A DNA stretch of 64,000 bases, from positions 29,941 to 93,940 of the forward strand of contig NZ_MDET01000014.1 in assembly GCF_002075885.1 (NCBI RefSeq), read 5' to 3'. The translations under genes were made by a program, and so were the position numbers. Positions 37,777-44,603 of this stretch are shown piece after piece (within the stretch, counting starts at the first letter, position 1; each line of letters opens with the position of its first letter). This stretch comes from Manganibacter manganicus (GTDB taxonomy: Bacteria > Pseudomonadota > Alphaproteobacteria > Rhizobiales > Rhizobiaceae). The notes under the pieces are model-generated. The model saw only the letters and a program-made list of their open reading frames with translations, ran no database searches and was not told the DNA's origin.

Positions 37777-38340
37777 TTAGATGAGGAAGGGCTTGGCCTT
37801 CATCGTTACCGGAATGGCGACGCCAAGACGCTGAAGAACAGTCGGTGCAAGCTGAAGCTGGTTGAGCAGGATGGTCGGCTCGGCTCCGGCAGCGGCGCCG
37901 AAATAATAGAGCGCGAAATCCTGCATGTCATGGTCGTGGCCGCCATGATGGCCACGGTCGGTCTGGCCGTGATCGGCGGTGACGATGATCTCATAGCCAG
38001 CCTTGCGCCAGCGCGGCAGGAACGCCGCCAGCATGCCGTCCATGACATAGCAGGCGTGATCCATCTCGATGCAGTCATGGCCGAAGCGGTGGCCCATGGA
38101 GTCCAGCGAGCAGGTGTGCAGGATGCCGTAATCGATGGAAAAACGCTCCGTGAGCATGGTGAGCGTGGCGAACAGGTCGGTGTCGCTCGGCGTCATCTGG
38201 TTGCGGGCGTTGTAGCCGGTCATGGTGTGGAAACGGCCATGCGAGATCGGTCCGCGCGGTTCGTCATATTCGATGTCGCGCACGAGATTGAACGGGTAGC
38301 GGTTGAAGCTACCGAATGTCATTGATTTTGTTGTATTCAC
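37777..38340 (-). pseudogene. Type I phosphodiesterase/alkaline phosphatase-family gene lacking its N-terminal third
   Basis: 187 codons remain. SLDSMGHRFGHDCIEMDHACYVMD and IIVTADHGQTDRGHHGG give the metal-site residues of the nucleotide pyrophosphatase family, whose members run to ~270 residues. The first ~95 residues, with the metal site and nucleophile, are absent. Recognisable family sequence starts at about FNRYPF (38307); residues before it (MNTTKSMTFGS) are probably not native. The break coincides with the start of phage-associated DNA, so the missing part is expected on the far side of the prophage. Convergent with the solute-binding protein gene, 12 bp apart. Confidence 0.85.
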
Positions 38341-38349
38341 CCAACAAAA
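38305..38349. other. Probable left prophage junction (attL region)
   Basis: The phosphodiesterase family homology ends at 38305-38320. Next to it is a perfect inverted repeat TTTTGTTG (38326-38333)/CAACAAAA (38342-38349) with spacer TATTCACC. To the right the sequence becomes AT-richer and carries RNA and phage genes. The exact crossover core cannot be fixed without the other junction. Confidence 0.5.
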
Positions 38350-38412
38350 ATGAAGACGGCTTCCAACACGAAAGAACTATACGAAATCTGTGAGAAACTT
38401 ATAACAGATCGA

Positions 38413-38575
38413 TTTGCCGCCGAAAAAATCGTGTATGCTATCCACTCCCGCTCGCGGGTGAGCCAGACCCATCGCGCCGGGAGTTGTTGCCCCGGAGGCG
38501 ATGGGTCGAACTTTTCGCTCCAAGGCCCGCCATGTCCGACTTTCCATCGGAACCGTGGCGGTCCTGAATTTTTAT
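38413..38575 (+). ncRNA. Structured plus-strand segment ending in a terminator; possible small RNA
   Basis: Three successive hairpins: CTCCCGCTCGCGGGTGAG (38446-38463), a long one with arms GACCCATCGC (38466-38475)/GCGATGGGTC (38498-38507) and inner CCGGG/CCCGG, and a terminator-like CCGCCA (38527-38532)/TGGCGG (38556-38561) with TCCGA/TCGGA inside, followed by AATTTTTATT. A weak promoter candidate (TTGCCG, then TATGCT with a short 14-nt spacer) lies at 38413-38438. It faces the tmRNA coding piece head to tail at its 3' end. I recognise no known RNA family. It could be a phage small RNA or only a two-way terminator region. Confidence 0.4.
38527..38575 (+). terminator. Terminator facing the tmRNA 3' end
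   Basis: Stem CCGCCATG/CGTGGCGG with an inner TCCGA/TCGGA pair, loop CTTTCCA, then TCCTGAATTTTTATT on the plus strand. Confidence 0.6.
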
Positions 38576-38580
38576 TGGGG

Positions 38581-38925
38581 ATGGATGGTTGCCGGGATTC
38601 TGTTGCCAAGCTCCCGGCAGGCTCCGATCAGGCCGCTACGGCCATCTCATGTGCAAAGTTATCGTTCGCACTTGGAGGTTTGACCCGATAAGGGTGGAAT
38701 CATGCCCGACCGCGTTCTCAAGCCTATGCGCAAATCGATCCTATTTCGCCCCCATCAAGAATACTCGACCCGTCTAAAATCAAAGGCCACCTATTAGGGC
38801 GGATGGCTGCACCTGTGCCGAGTATTCTTGGTGGAGGCGGCGGGTACTGCCCCCGCGTCTTTACGCACTCACCATCGACCGAATTACGGTCATCTTGTAG
38901 TCCGCCAAACGACAAGCGGAAACTT
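38581..38925 (-). ncRNA. ssrA: Circularly permuted two-piece tmRNA precursor, tag ANDNFAHEMAVAA
   Basis: Read on the minus strand. The acceptor piece ends with T-arm GCGGG-GGCAGTA-CCCGC (38840-38856), acceptor strand CGCCTCC, discriminator A and an encoded CCA (38829-38831). An intervening loop (38754-38828) follows, closed by a perfect 12-bp stem CAAGAATACTCG/CGAGTATTCTTG (38756-38767 with 38819-38830). The coding piece starts at 38753 with GGGGGCGAAATAGGATCGA, whose first 7 nt pair with CGCCTCC (one G-U). The tag frame GCG AAC GAT AAC TTT... TGA is at 38628-38669 and reads ANDNFAHEMAVAA. A 3' hairpin GCCGGGA/TCCCGGC (38591-38618) closes it. tmRNA with SmpB rescues stalled ribosomes and tags the product for proteolysis. 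It lies between the broken host gene and the terminase genes, so it may be phage-borne. Outer ends are approximate. Confidence 0.92.
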
Positions 38926-38928
38926 TAA

Positions 38929-39000
38929 CGACCCTCGAAGGATTCGAACCTTCGCGCCCTGCTATGCAAGCAGGAGACTTCCCACAGTCCTCGCCGGGTC
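38929..39000 (-). tRNA. Degenerate tRNA-Cys-like cloverleaf, anticodon GCA
   Basis: On the minus strand: acceptor pairing GACCC...GGGTC (5 of 7 bp pair), D-arm GACT-GTGGGA-AGTC, anticodon arm CCTGC-TTGCATA-GCAGG giving anticodon GCA, variable loop GCGC, T-arm GAAGG-TTCGAAT-CCTTC (canonical). Two acceptor mismatches, an 11-nt stretch before the D-stem instead of 9, a pyrimidine 3' of the anticodon and no encoded CCA make it poor as a working tRNA. It ends ~5 bp upstream of the tmRNA acceptor piece and would be cotranscribed. It may be a decayed phage tRNA. Confidence 0.45.
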
Positions 39001-39104
39001 ATAAGTGGCCGATTTACCGGCCGGGGTTCATTTCCGCCTCCATCTTTCATGTTAGGCGTTTCAAATCTCATTTTCACTTTCTACTAGATTTCAGATTGAT
39101 TGTC

Positions 39105-39119
39105 ACTTAAAAAGTGATA
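39105..39119. promoter_or_regulatory. TCACTT-AAA-AAGTGA palindrome before the prophage packaging genes
   Basis: 6-bp arms with a 3-nt spacer, 30 bp upstream of the AlpA-like gene and also upstream of the minus-strand RNA genes. A nearly identical site precedes the gene at 61191. Operator, promoter element or RNA hairpin. Confidence 0.6.
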
Positions 39120-39148
39120 GTGTGATCAACAAATTTAGGAGACAGGAA

Positions 39149-39325
39149 ATGGAAGACAAATTCCTTCGCATCAAAGAGGTGTGTGATATCGCTGGCGTGT
39201 CCAAGCGCGAAATCTATCGCCGCGTTGCAAAAGGCACGTTTCCGCAGCAGCGCCGCGTGTCACACAGGTGCGCCGGCTGGAGCAAGCGCGAAGTGATGAA
39301 CTGGCTCGACAGGGTATTCGCGTGA
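39149..39325 (+). CDS. AlpA-like helix-turn-helix protein
   Basis: 58 residues from the ATG at 39149 (AGGAGACAGGAA upstream; the open frame from 39122 is longer). FLRIKEVCDIAGVSKREIYRRVAKGTFP is the MerR/excisionase-like winged helix of AlpA proteins, ending in WSKREVMNWLDRVF. AlpA-type proteins act as phage transcription activators or excisionase-like factors. Its stop overlaps the start of the next gene (GTGA), so it is coupled to the packaging genes. It could also be a Nu1-like DNA recognition module. Confidence 0.82.
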   Translation: MEDKFLRIKEVCDIAGVSKREIYRRVAKGTFPQQRRVSHRCAGWSKREVMNWLDRVFA

Positions 39326-40008
39326 GCGATCTTGACGATCTTCTTGGTGACGAACCGCCACGCCGTCGTCGAGGCCGGCCAACCAAGGCGGAAGCCGAAG
39401 CGCGGTTGCAGCAGCAGATGGGCACGGACCTTCCGCATTACACGGAGTTTCGTCGCCCCGTCGGCGTGACGTTCCTCGCCAACATCTGCGGCAAGCAGCC
39501 GAAGCAGATACAGAAGCGGCTCGAAAAGTGCCCCGTCGATTCGTGGCAGGCTCACGGACGCGGCCAGGTTCCGTATTACGACTTCCTGACGGCGATGGCC
39601 TATCTCATCCCGCCGCAGGGAAGCATTGAGGACTGGCTCGCACAGCAGAACCAAGCCTCGCTGCCGCCCATCGTCTCGAAGGCGTATTGGGAAATGACCA
39701 ATGCCCGCATCCGAGCACTGACCTCGGCAGGGCAGCTTTGGCACGACGAAGACGTGCTCATGACCTTCGCTCGCGTCTCCTTGCTGATCCGGCAGGAGAG
39801 CAAAATGTGGATCGAAGACATGCCGGGACGCCAGAATCTCAACGACGAACAGTACAATTTCCTCGTCGATCGGGTGAACGACATGAATGCCCAAATCCGT
39901 GAGAAGCTGGAAAAGTTTCCGCGCGAGCACCAGACCAATGCCCATTCCCGTGAGATCGAGAAGGAATTGGAAGGCACCGACGCGCGCCCGACGGTGAGTG
40001 ACGAATGA
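39322..40008 (+). CDS. Putative terminase small subunit
   Basis: 228 residues from the GTG at 39322, overlapping the previous stop by 4 bp. Begins MSDLDDLLGDEPPRRRRGRPTKAEAEARL, a basic AT-hook-like stretch (RRRRGRPTK), then a DNA-binding part (VTFLANICGKQPKQIQKRLEKCPV) and an acidic helical C-terminus. Position directly before the large terminase and the layout support the small-subunit role, which binds the cos/pac site. The family resembles Nu1/DUF1441 proteins; the match is by character and place rather than strong sequence identity. Confidence 0.75.
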   Translation: MSDLDDLLGDEPPRRRRGRPTKAEAEARLQQQMGTDLPHYTEFRRPVGVTFLANICGKQPKQIQKRLEKCPVDSWQAHGRGQVPYYDFLTAMAYLIPPQGSIEDWLAQQNQASLPPIVSKAYWEMTNARIRALTSAGQLWHDEDVLMTFARVSLLIRQESKMWIEDMPGRQNLNDEQYNFLVDRVNDMNAQIREKLEKFPREHQTNAHSREIEKELEGTDARPTVSDE

Positions 40009-42176
40009 GTCGCATGCGCCCACCTACGGTCGAGGAACTAATCGACCAGGCTCCCCATCCAATCCTTGAAAATATTGTAGCTCACGGTTTTCAAAGCCTG
40101 CAGCCGGCAGAGCGCATGAGCGTCACCGAGGCTGCCGAGAAGTGGATGCGTATCGGCAGCGGCGGCGGTCACAGCACCCCATGGTCATTGCGCCGCACTC
40201 CCTACCTCCAAGAGCCGCAGGACGTGCTCACCAGCCTCGATTATCAGGGCATGATTTTCGTAGGACCTGCGAGAACCGGTAAGACTCTTATGAGTTTGTC
40301 GTGGCTCACGCATACGGTCATGACCGACCCCGCCGACATGATGTACGTCCACATGGATCGCGAGAACGCGCGCAAGTGGTCGAAGGGTGATCTCGAACGC
40401 TTCTTGCAGGCATCGAGCGCCGTGCGGGCACACCAGCTTACGAACCGGAAGGACGACAACACCTTCGACAAAGAGTTCGATTCCGGCATGCAGTTTCGCT
40501 TGACGTACCCGACTTCGAGCAACCTGTCGGGTATCACCGTCGGCCGCGTCTGGCTCATCGACTACGAGCGCATGGACGATAACGTGGACGGCGAGGGAAA
40601 TCCCTTCGACTTGGCGCAGATGCGCACCACGACCTTTAAGCGGTTCGGCATGACGGTCGCGGAAGCATCGCCCAACCCGAACAAAGAAATCCAAGACCCG
40701 AAATGGACGCCGCAGACGCCGCATGAAGCGCCGCCTATTCGCGGCATCTTCGAGCTTTACAATCGTGGCGACCGTCGGCGCTGGTATTGGCGTTGTCCGC
40801 ACTGCAACGATCCTTTCGAGCCTGATTTCAAATTGCTGCGCTATCCCGACACCGCAGATATCATGGAGGCACGGGAAGCAACCTACATGGCATGCCCAAG
40901 TTGCGGCAGCGTGCTCGAACCCACCATGAAGGACGATCTCAATTGGGGCGGCCGATGGGTGAAAGACGGCATGGTGTGGACGCCGGAAGGCGAGATCGTC
41001 GAACGCAACGGCATGAAAGCAGCCCGTTCGTCGATTGCCTCATTCTGGATGAAGGGACCAGCCGCCGCGTATCAGGATTGGGGTCAACTGGTCGAGAAGA
41101 ACTTGCGCGCGCTCAAGGCGTTCGAGGAAACGGGCGACGACGGACCACTGCGCAAGACGGTCACGACCGACCAGGGTTCATTCTACATCCCGCAATCGCG
41201 CCTGTCTGAGCGGTCGCCGGAAGACCTGAAAAACCGGGCCGAAGACTGGAACACGAGTGAGCAAGAGCCAACCGTGCCGCATGGCGTGCGCTTCCTCATC
41301 GCCACGGCCGACGTGCAGAAAAGCGCCTTCGTCATTCAGGTGCATGGTTTCACCGCGACCGGCGACATGGTGGTGATCGACGGCTTTAAATGTCGTCTGT
41401 CGAATCGCCTCAACGGGGCAGGGGAACGCCTGCCGATCGACCCGGCTGCATTCGGCGAGGATTGGGACGTTCTGGTCGATGAGGTTTTGAAGCGCACCTA
41501 TCCGCTTGAGGACGGTAGCGGTCGGCAGATGAGAATTCGTGCTATGGGCTGCGATTCGGGTGGTGCCGAGGGTGTGACCGGTCACGCTTATAATCTGTGG
41601 CGCCGGCTTCGGAAGGGCGGCGAGGGGTTACATCGTCGCTTCTGCCTGGTTAAAGGCGACACGCCGAAATCGAACCCCCACGCTCACACCACTTGGCCGG
41701 ATTCCAATCAGAAGGGAAAGATGGCTATCGCCAAGGGCGATGTGCCTGTCATCCTGTTCAATTCGAATCTGATGAAAGATCGCGTGTCCGTGATGATGGC
41801 TCGCCGGGTCGAAGACAGCGGCGATGACGAGACGACCGGTGGCATGCTGCGCTTTCCCGATTGGATGCCGGGTTGGTTTTACGCACAGATGACGACGGAA
41901 ATTCGCACCGAGAAGGGTTGGATGAACCCGCGCAAGCGGCGCAACGAAGCATTCGACTTGGCGTATTATGCACTGGGCCTGGCGATTAGGAGCGTTGAGC
42001 CGAACGTTCCGTTCGTCACATTCAACATTGATCGTCTCAATTATGACGATCCTCCCGTGTGGGCCGCCCCGTGGGACGAAAACGCTCTCGTGTTCGGCGG
42101 CGATGCGCCGTCGCCAGAGACGCCGACGAAGCCCAAGCGCCTGACAATGGCGGAACTCGCGCAGAAGTTGGCTTGA
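40005..42176 (+). CDS. Terminase large subunit, lambda gpA family
   Basis: 723 residues, near the lambda-type gpA length. The ATPase P-loop is GPARTGKT (residues 87-94) and the second acidic motif is in VWLIDYERMDD (~183-193). Two CxxC pairs, CPHC and CPSCGS (residues ~265-305), look like a small zinc ribbon. The C-terminal endonuclease part follows with GVRFLIATADVQKSAFVIQVHGF and NEAFDLAYYALGLAI. It cuts concatemers and pumps DNA into the prohead. Start overlaps the small subunit by 4 bp. Confidence 0.93.
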   Translation: MSRMRPPTVEELIDQAPHPILENIVAHGFQSLQPAERMSVTEAAEKWMRIGSGGGHSTPWSLRRTPYLQEPQDVLTSLDYQGMIFVGPARTGKTLMSLSWLTHTVMTDPADMMYVHMDRENARKWSKGDLERFLQASSAVRAHQLTNRKDDNTFDKEFDSGMQFRLTYPTSSNLSGITVGRVWLIDYERMDDNVDGEGNPFDLAQMRTTTFKRFGMTVAEASPNPNKEIQDPKWTPQTPHEAPPIRGIFELYNRGDRRRWYWRCPHCNDPFEPDFKLLRYPDTADIMEAREATYMACPSCGSVLEPTMKDDLNWGGRWVKDGMVWTPEGEIVERNGMKAARSSIASFWMKGPAAAYQDWGQLVEKNLRALKAFEETGDDGPLRKTVTTDQGSFYIPQSRLSERSPEDLKNRAEDWNTSEQEPTVPHGVRFLIATADVQKSAFVIQVHGFTATGDMVVIDGFKCRLSNRLNGAGERLPIDPAAFGEDWDVLVDEVLKRTYPLEDGSGRQMRIRAMGCDSGGAEGVTGHAYNLWRRLRKGGEGLHRRFCLVKGDTPKSNPHAHTTWPDSNQKGKMAIAKGDVPVILFNSNLMKDRVSVMMARRVEDSGDDETTGGMLRFPDWMPGWFYAQMTTEIRTEKGWMNPRKRRNEAFDLAYYALGLAIRSVEPNVPFVTFNIDRLNYDDPPVWAAPWDENALVFGGDAPSPETPTKPKRLTMAELAQKLA

Positions 42177-42203
42177 ATGAAGTGACTAACAACGGAGTAA
42201 GAC

Positions 42204-42341
42204 ATGGAAACTCGAATTTACGACGCCGACGATTATTTCACCCGATCTGCATATGACGCTGGTGCCAGAAACAAGCCCAAGGAGAAGTTTGCCCCAAAGC
42301 AACCTAAGAAGCGCGATGAGGGCAACGGCGGTCAAAAATAA
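42204..42341 (+). CDS. 45-residue phage protein of unknown function
   Basis: METRIYDADDYFTRSAYDAG then a Lys/Pro-rich C-terminus ending GNGGQK. Ribosome site GGAGTAAGAC precedes the ATG. Charged and probably disordered. Its position between gpA and gpW resembles small accessory genes in other lambdoid heads. No family recognised. Confidence 0.6.
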   Translation: METRIYDADDYFTRSAYDAGARNKPKEKFAPKQPKKRDEGNGGQK

Positions 42342-42361
42342 ACCACAAGGATTGCCCCGCC

Positions 42362-42592
42362 ATGCCCATCACCGAAATCGAGCGACTGCCGATAGGCACT
42401 TTAGTCCGCGTCAAGTCGGGCGGCCCGCCTATGATCGTCGTCGATATTGCGACAGACGACTACGACAACATCCTGACGCCGTGCGCCAGAGGGGATGTCA
42501 TTTGTGCATGGCGCAGCAAGGCCGGAATCATCGAAGCCAAGTTTGTCCCGCACGTCCTCACAGTGCTGCGAAAACCTACATTCCCCAGGTAA
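42362..42592 (+). CDS. YodC/DUF2158-like small protein
   Basis: 76 residues. LVRVKSGGPPMIVVDIATDD and the later VICAWRSKAGIIEAKFVPHVL match the beta-barrel pattern of DUF2158 (YodC) proteins, usually written as VxLKSGGPxMTV and CxWF. Function is unknown; members occur in phages and near toxin-antitoxin genes. Preceded by CACAAGGATTG. Between packaging and head genes. Confidence 0.7.
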   Translation: MPITEIERLPIGTLVRVKSGGPPMIVVDIATDDYDNILTPCARGDVICAWRSKAGIIEAKFVPHVLTVLRKPTFPR

Positions 42593-42639
42593 AAATAAAA
42601 ACACGATATTCACTTAAAAGATGAATGTCAACTATCTCT

Positions 42640-42684
42640 TGCAAAACTTTCACTTTTGCCGTATTTAAAAGTGAAAGTTTTGCA
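42640..42684. promoter_or_regulatory. Perfect 18-bp inverted repeat before the gpW gene
   Basis: Arms TGCAAAACTTTCACTTTT (42640-42657) and AAAAGTGAAAGTTTTGCA (42667-42684) with a 9-nt spacer. The right arm ends 9 bp before the start codon at 42694. The core TTTCACTT/AAGTGAAA is shared with other prophage palindromes. Could be an operator, a promoter-linked element or a hairpin covering the ribosome site. Confidence 0.75.
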
Positions 42685-42693
42685 GGATGACTT

Positions 42694-42921
42694 ATGGCGA
42701 CGACCGCCGAACTCCAATCATGGCTAGACGAAGCACGGATCGCCTATCGCGCGCTCGTTATGGGCAAGGCTGCGGTCGAGTTCCGTGACAGCGACGGTTC
42801 GTCCGTTCGCTACACGAGCGCCAACGCATCCCGACTTCTCGCATACATCAAAGACCTCGAATCGCAACTGTCGGGTTGCGCCGCCAAAGCGCGCTTGCCG
42901 TTGAGGCCGATTTGGGGATGA
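42694..42921 (+). CDS. Head-tail joining protein, gpW-like
   Basis: 75 residues, the exact size class of lambda gpW (68). MATTAELQSWLDEARIAYRAL and EFRDSDGSSVRYTSANASRL match the gpW pattern of two helices with a beta hairpin. gpW closes the DNA-filled head at the portal before the tail joins. Its stop overlaps the portal start (ATGA). Confidence 0.88.
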   Translation: MATTAELQSWLDEARIAYRALVMGKAAVEFRDSDGSSVRYTSANASRLLAYIKDLESQLSGCAAKARLPLRPIWG

Positions 42922-44603
42922 GCGGCTTCGATCTCACGGACCTGTTGGAGTCGAACAGCGGTGTCTCCCCGCTGACTTCAGAGGTGCTGCCGCCCGAAGC
43001 TTCGGCGGTGGCTTCGGGCGGCGTTGCCTATGATGGCGCCAACAAGCTTGATCGTCTCGGCATGTGGCAGCCCGCGCTGCGTTCCGCCGACGCTGATCTT
43101 CTCCCGCTCAAGGACGACCTGGACGCGCGTGCGCTCGATACGATGCGCAACGACGCATATGTGGCCGGTGGTGCTGCGATCCGTAAGGATTCCATCGTTG
43201 GCGCTCGCTTTCTTCTGAACTCCAAGCCCGAAACCAAGTTGCTGTTCGGCAAGGAAGATGAGGTTTGGGAGACCGAGGCTCAAGAGGAAATCGAAACCAA
43301 GTTCACACTTTGGGCCGAAAGCCCGCAGAACTGGCCAGACGCCGCACGTCGCAAGACGCTGACGGACATCGTTCGTCTCGCTGTCGGTGTTCACCTGTCC
43401 AACGGCGAAGTGCTCATGTCAGCCGAGTGGTTCGACGACGGGCGCCCGTTCTCATCTGCCGTGCAGTTGATCGACAGCGCGCGTCTGTCCGACCCCCGTG
43501 ACCGCACGCTTCTTTCCGGTCGTCGCGTTCGCAAGGGCGTGGAGATCGACGCCTACGGAGCACCGACGGCCTATTACATCCGCAACGCCCATCCCGGCGA
43601 CTATCGGCTCGGCATCACCAACATCCTCGCCAGCATGAAGTGGAAACGCATTCCGGCTCGCAAGCCGTGGGGCCGCCCGCTGATCAATCACATCTACGAG
43701 GAAATGCGCCCCGATCAGACGCGCGGCGTGACGGCGATGGTTGCTGCCCTCGGCGAAATGCGGATGACGAAGCACTTCCGCAGGACTGAGCTTGAGCGCG
43801 CAGTGGTTGCTTCCACCTATGCGGCGTCGATTGAGTCGGAACTCCCGACCGATGCTTCGCTTGCCATGGGTAGCGGCAATCCGACCGACGGCAATGCCAC
43901 GACCGCGTGGATGACGGATTATCTCAACGAGATTGCCACTTACACGGCGAACGCGCAGAACCTCACGATGGACGGCGCGAAGATACCGATCTTTGCGCCA
44001 GGCACCAAGCTCAAGATTCAGAACCCCGGTGCAGCCAGCCCGCAGGGCGACAAGTTCGAGCAGAGCTTGTTGCGCTACATCGCTGCCGCGCTTGGCGTGT
44101 CATACGAGCAGCTTTCGCGCGACTACACGCAGACGAACTATTCGTCGGCTCGTGCGTCGTCCGGTGAAACCTTCAAGACGATGATGTCGCTCAAGCGCAG
44201 CGTTGCCGAGAAGGTGGCCAACTTCATCTATCGCCTGTGGCTTGAAGAAGCCATCAACTACAATGAGTTGGAGTGCTTCAAGCGCCGTGGTCTGCCGCGT
44301 TTCTACGACGGTATGAACGCAGAATTGTTCGCGGCTTGCGAGTGGATCGGCGCGGCTCAGGGTCAGATTGACCCGCTGAAGGAGACCCAGGCGGCGATCC
44401 TACGCGTCAAATCCGGCTTCTCCACCAAGGAGACCGAGATCGCGAAGATGACCGGCTCCGACTGGCGCAAGGTCGCACGGCAACAGCGTCGTGAGTACGA
44501 CCTCGATAAGAAGCTTGAGATGCCGTCGATCTACGACAGCACCGACACGACCGACCTTCAAAATTCGCTGACGGCCACGCCTAACGATGGAGAGAACAAA
44601 TGA
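42918..44603 (+). CDS. Portal protein, lambda gpB family
   Basis: 561 residues from the ATG at 42918, overlapping gpW. Signature parts: RNDAYVAGGAAIRKDSIVGARFLL, ERAVVASTYAASIESELP, ALGVSYEQLSRDYTQTNYSSARASS and the DWRKVARQQRREYDLDKKL tail. The dodecameric portal is the DNA entry gate of the head. Overlaps the protease start by 4 bp. Confidence 0.94.
   Translation: MSGFDLTDLLESNSGVSPLTSEVLPPEASAVASGGVAYDGANKLDRLGMWQPALRSADADLLPLKDDLDARALDTMRNDAYVAGGAAIRKDSIVGARFLLNSKPETKLLFGKEDEVWETEAQEEIETKFTLWAESPQNWPDAARRKTLTDIVRLAVGVHLSNGEVLMSAEWFDDGRPFSSAVQLIDSARLSDPRDRTLLSGRRVRKGVEIDAYGAPTAYYIRNAHPGDYRLGITNILASMKWKRIPARKPWGRPLINHIYEEMRPDQTRGVTAMVAALGEMRMTKHFRRTELERAVVASTYAASIESELPTDASLAMGSGNPTDGNATTAWMTDYLNEIATYTANAQNLTMDGAKIPIFAPGTKLKIQNPGAASPQGDKFEQSLLRYIAAALGVSYEQLSRDYTQTNYSSARASSGETFKTMMSLKRSVAEKVANFIYRLWLEEAINYNELECFKRRGLPRFYDGMNAELFAACEWIGAAQGQIDPLKETQAAILRVKSGFSTKETEIAKMTGSDWRKVARQQRREYDLDKKLEMPSIYDSTDTTDLQNSLTATPNDGENK

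Noticed and set aside
38350..38691. 113-residue open frame starting MKTASNTKELYEICEKLITD
   Set aside because: Its first 30 residues look protein-like, but the remainder runs through the structured RNA segment and antisense to the tmRNA coding piece, so it is unlikely to be a complete gene. A short remnant is possible.
39035..39048. GGAGGCGGAAATGAACC on the minus strand as a one-piece tmRNA 5' end
   Set aside because: It could pair with the acceptor strand CGCCTCC, but the true coding piece with GGGGGCGAAATAGGATCGA and the tag lies at 38753 and below, in permuted order.
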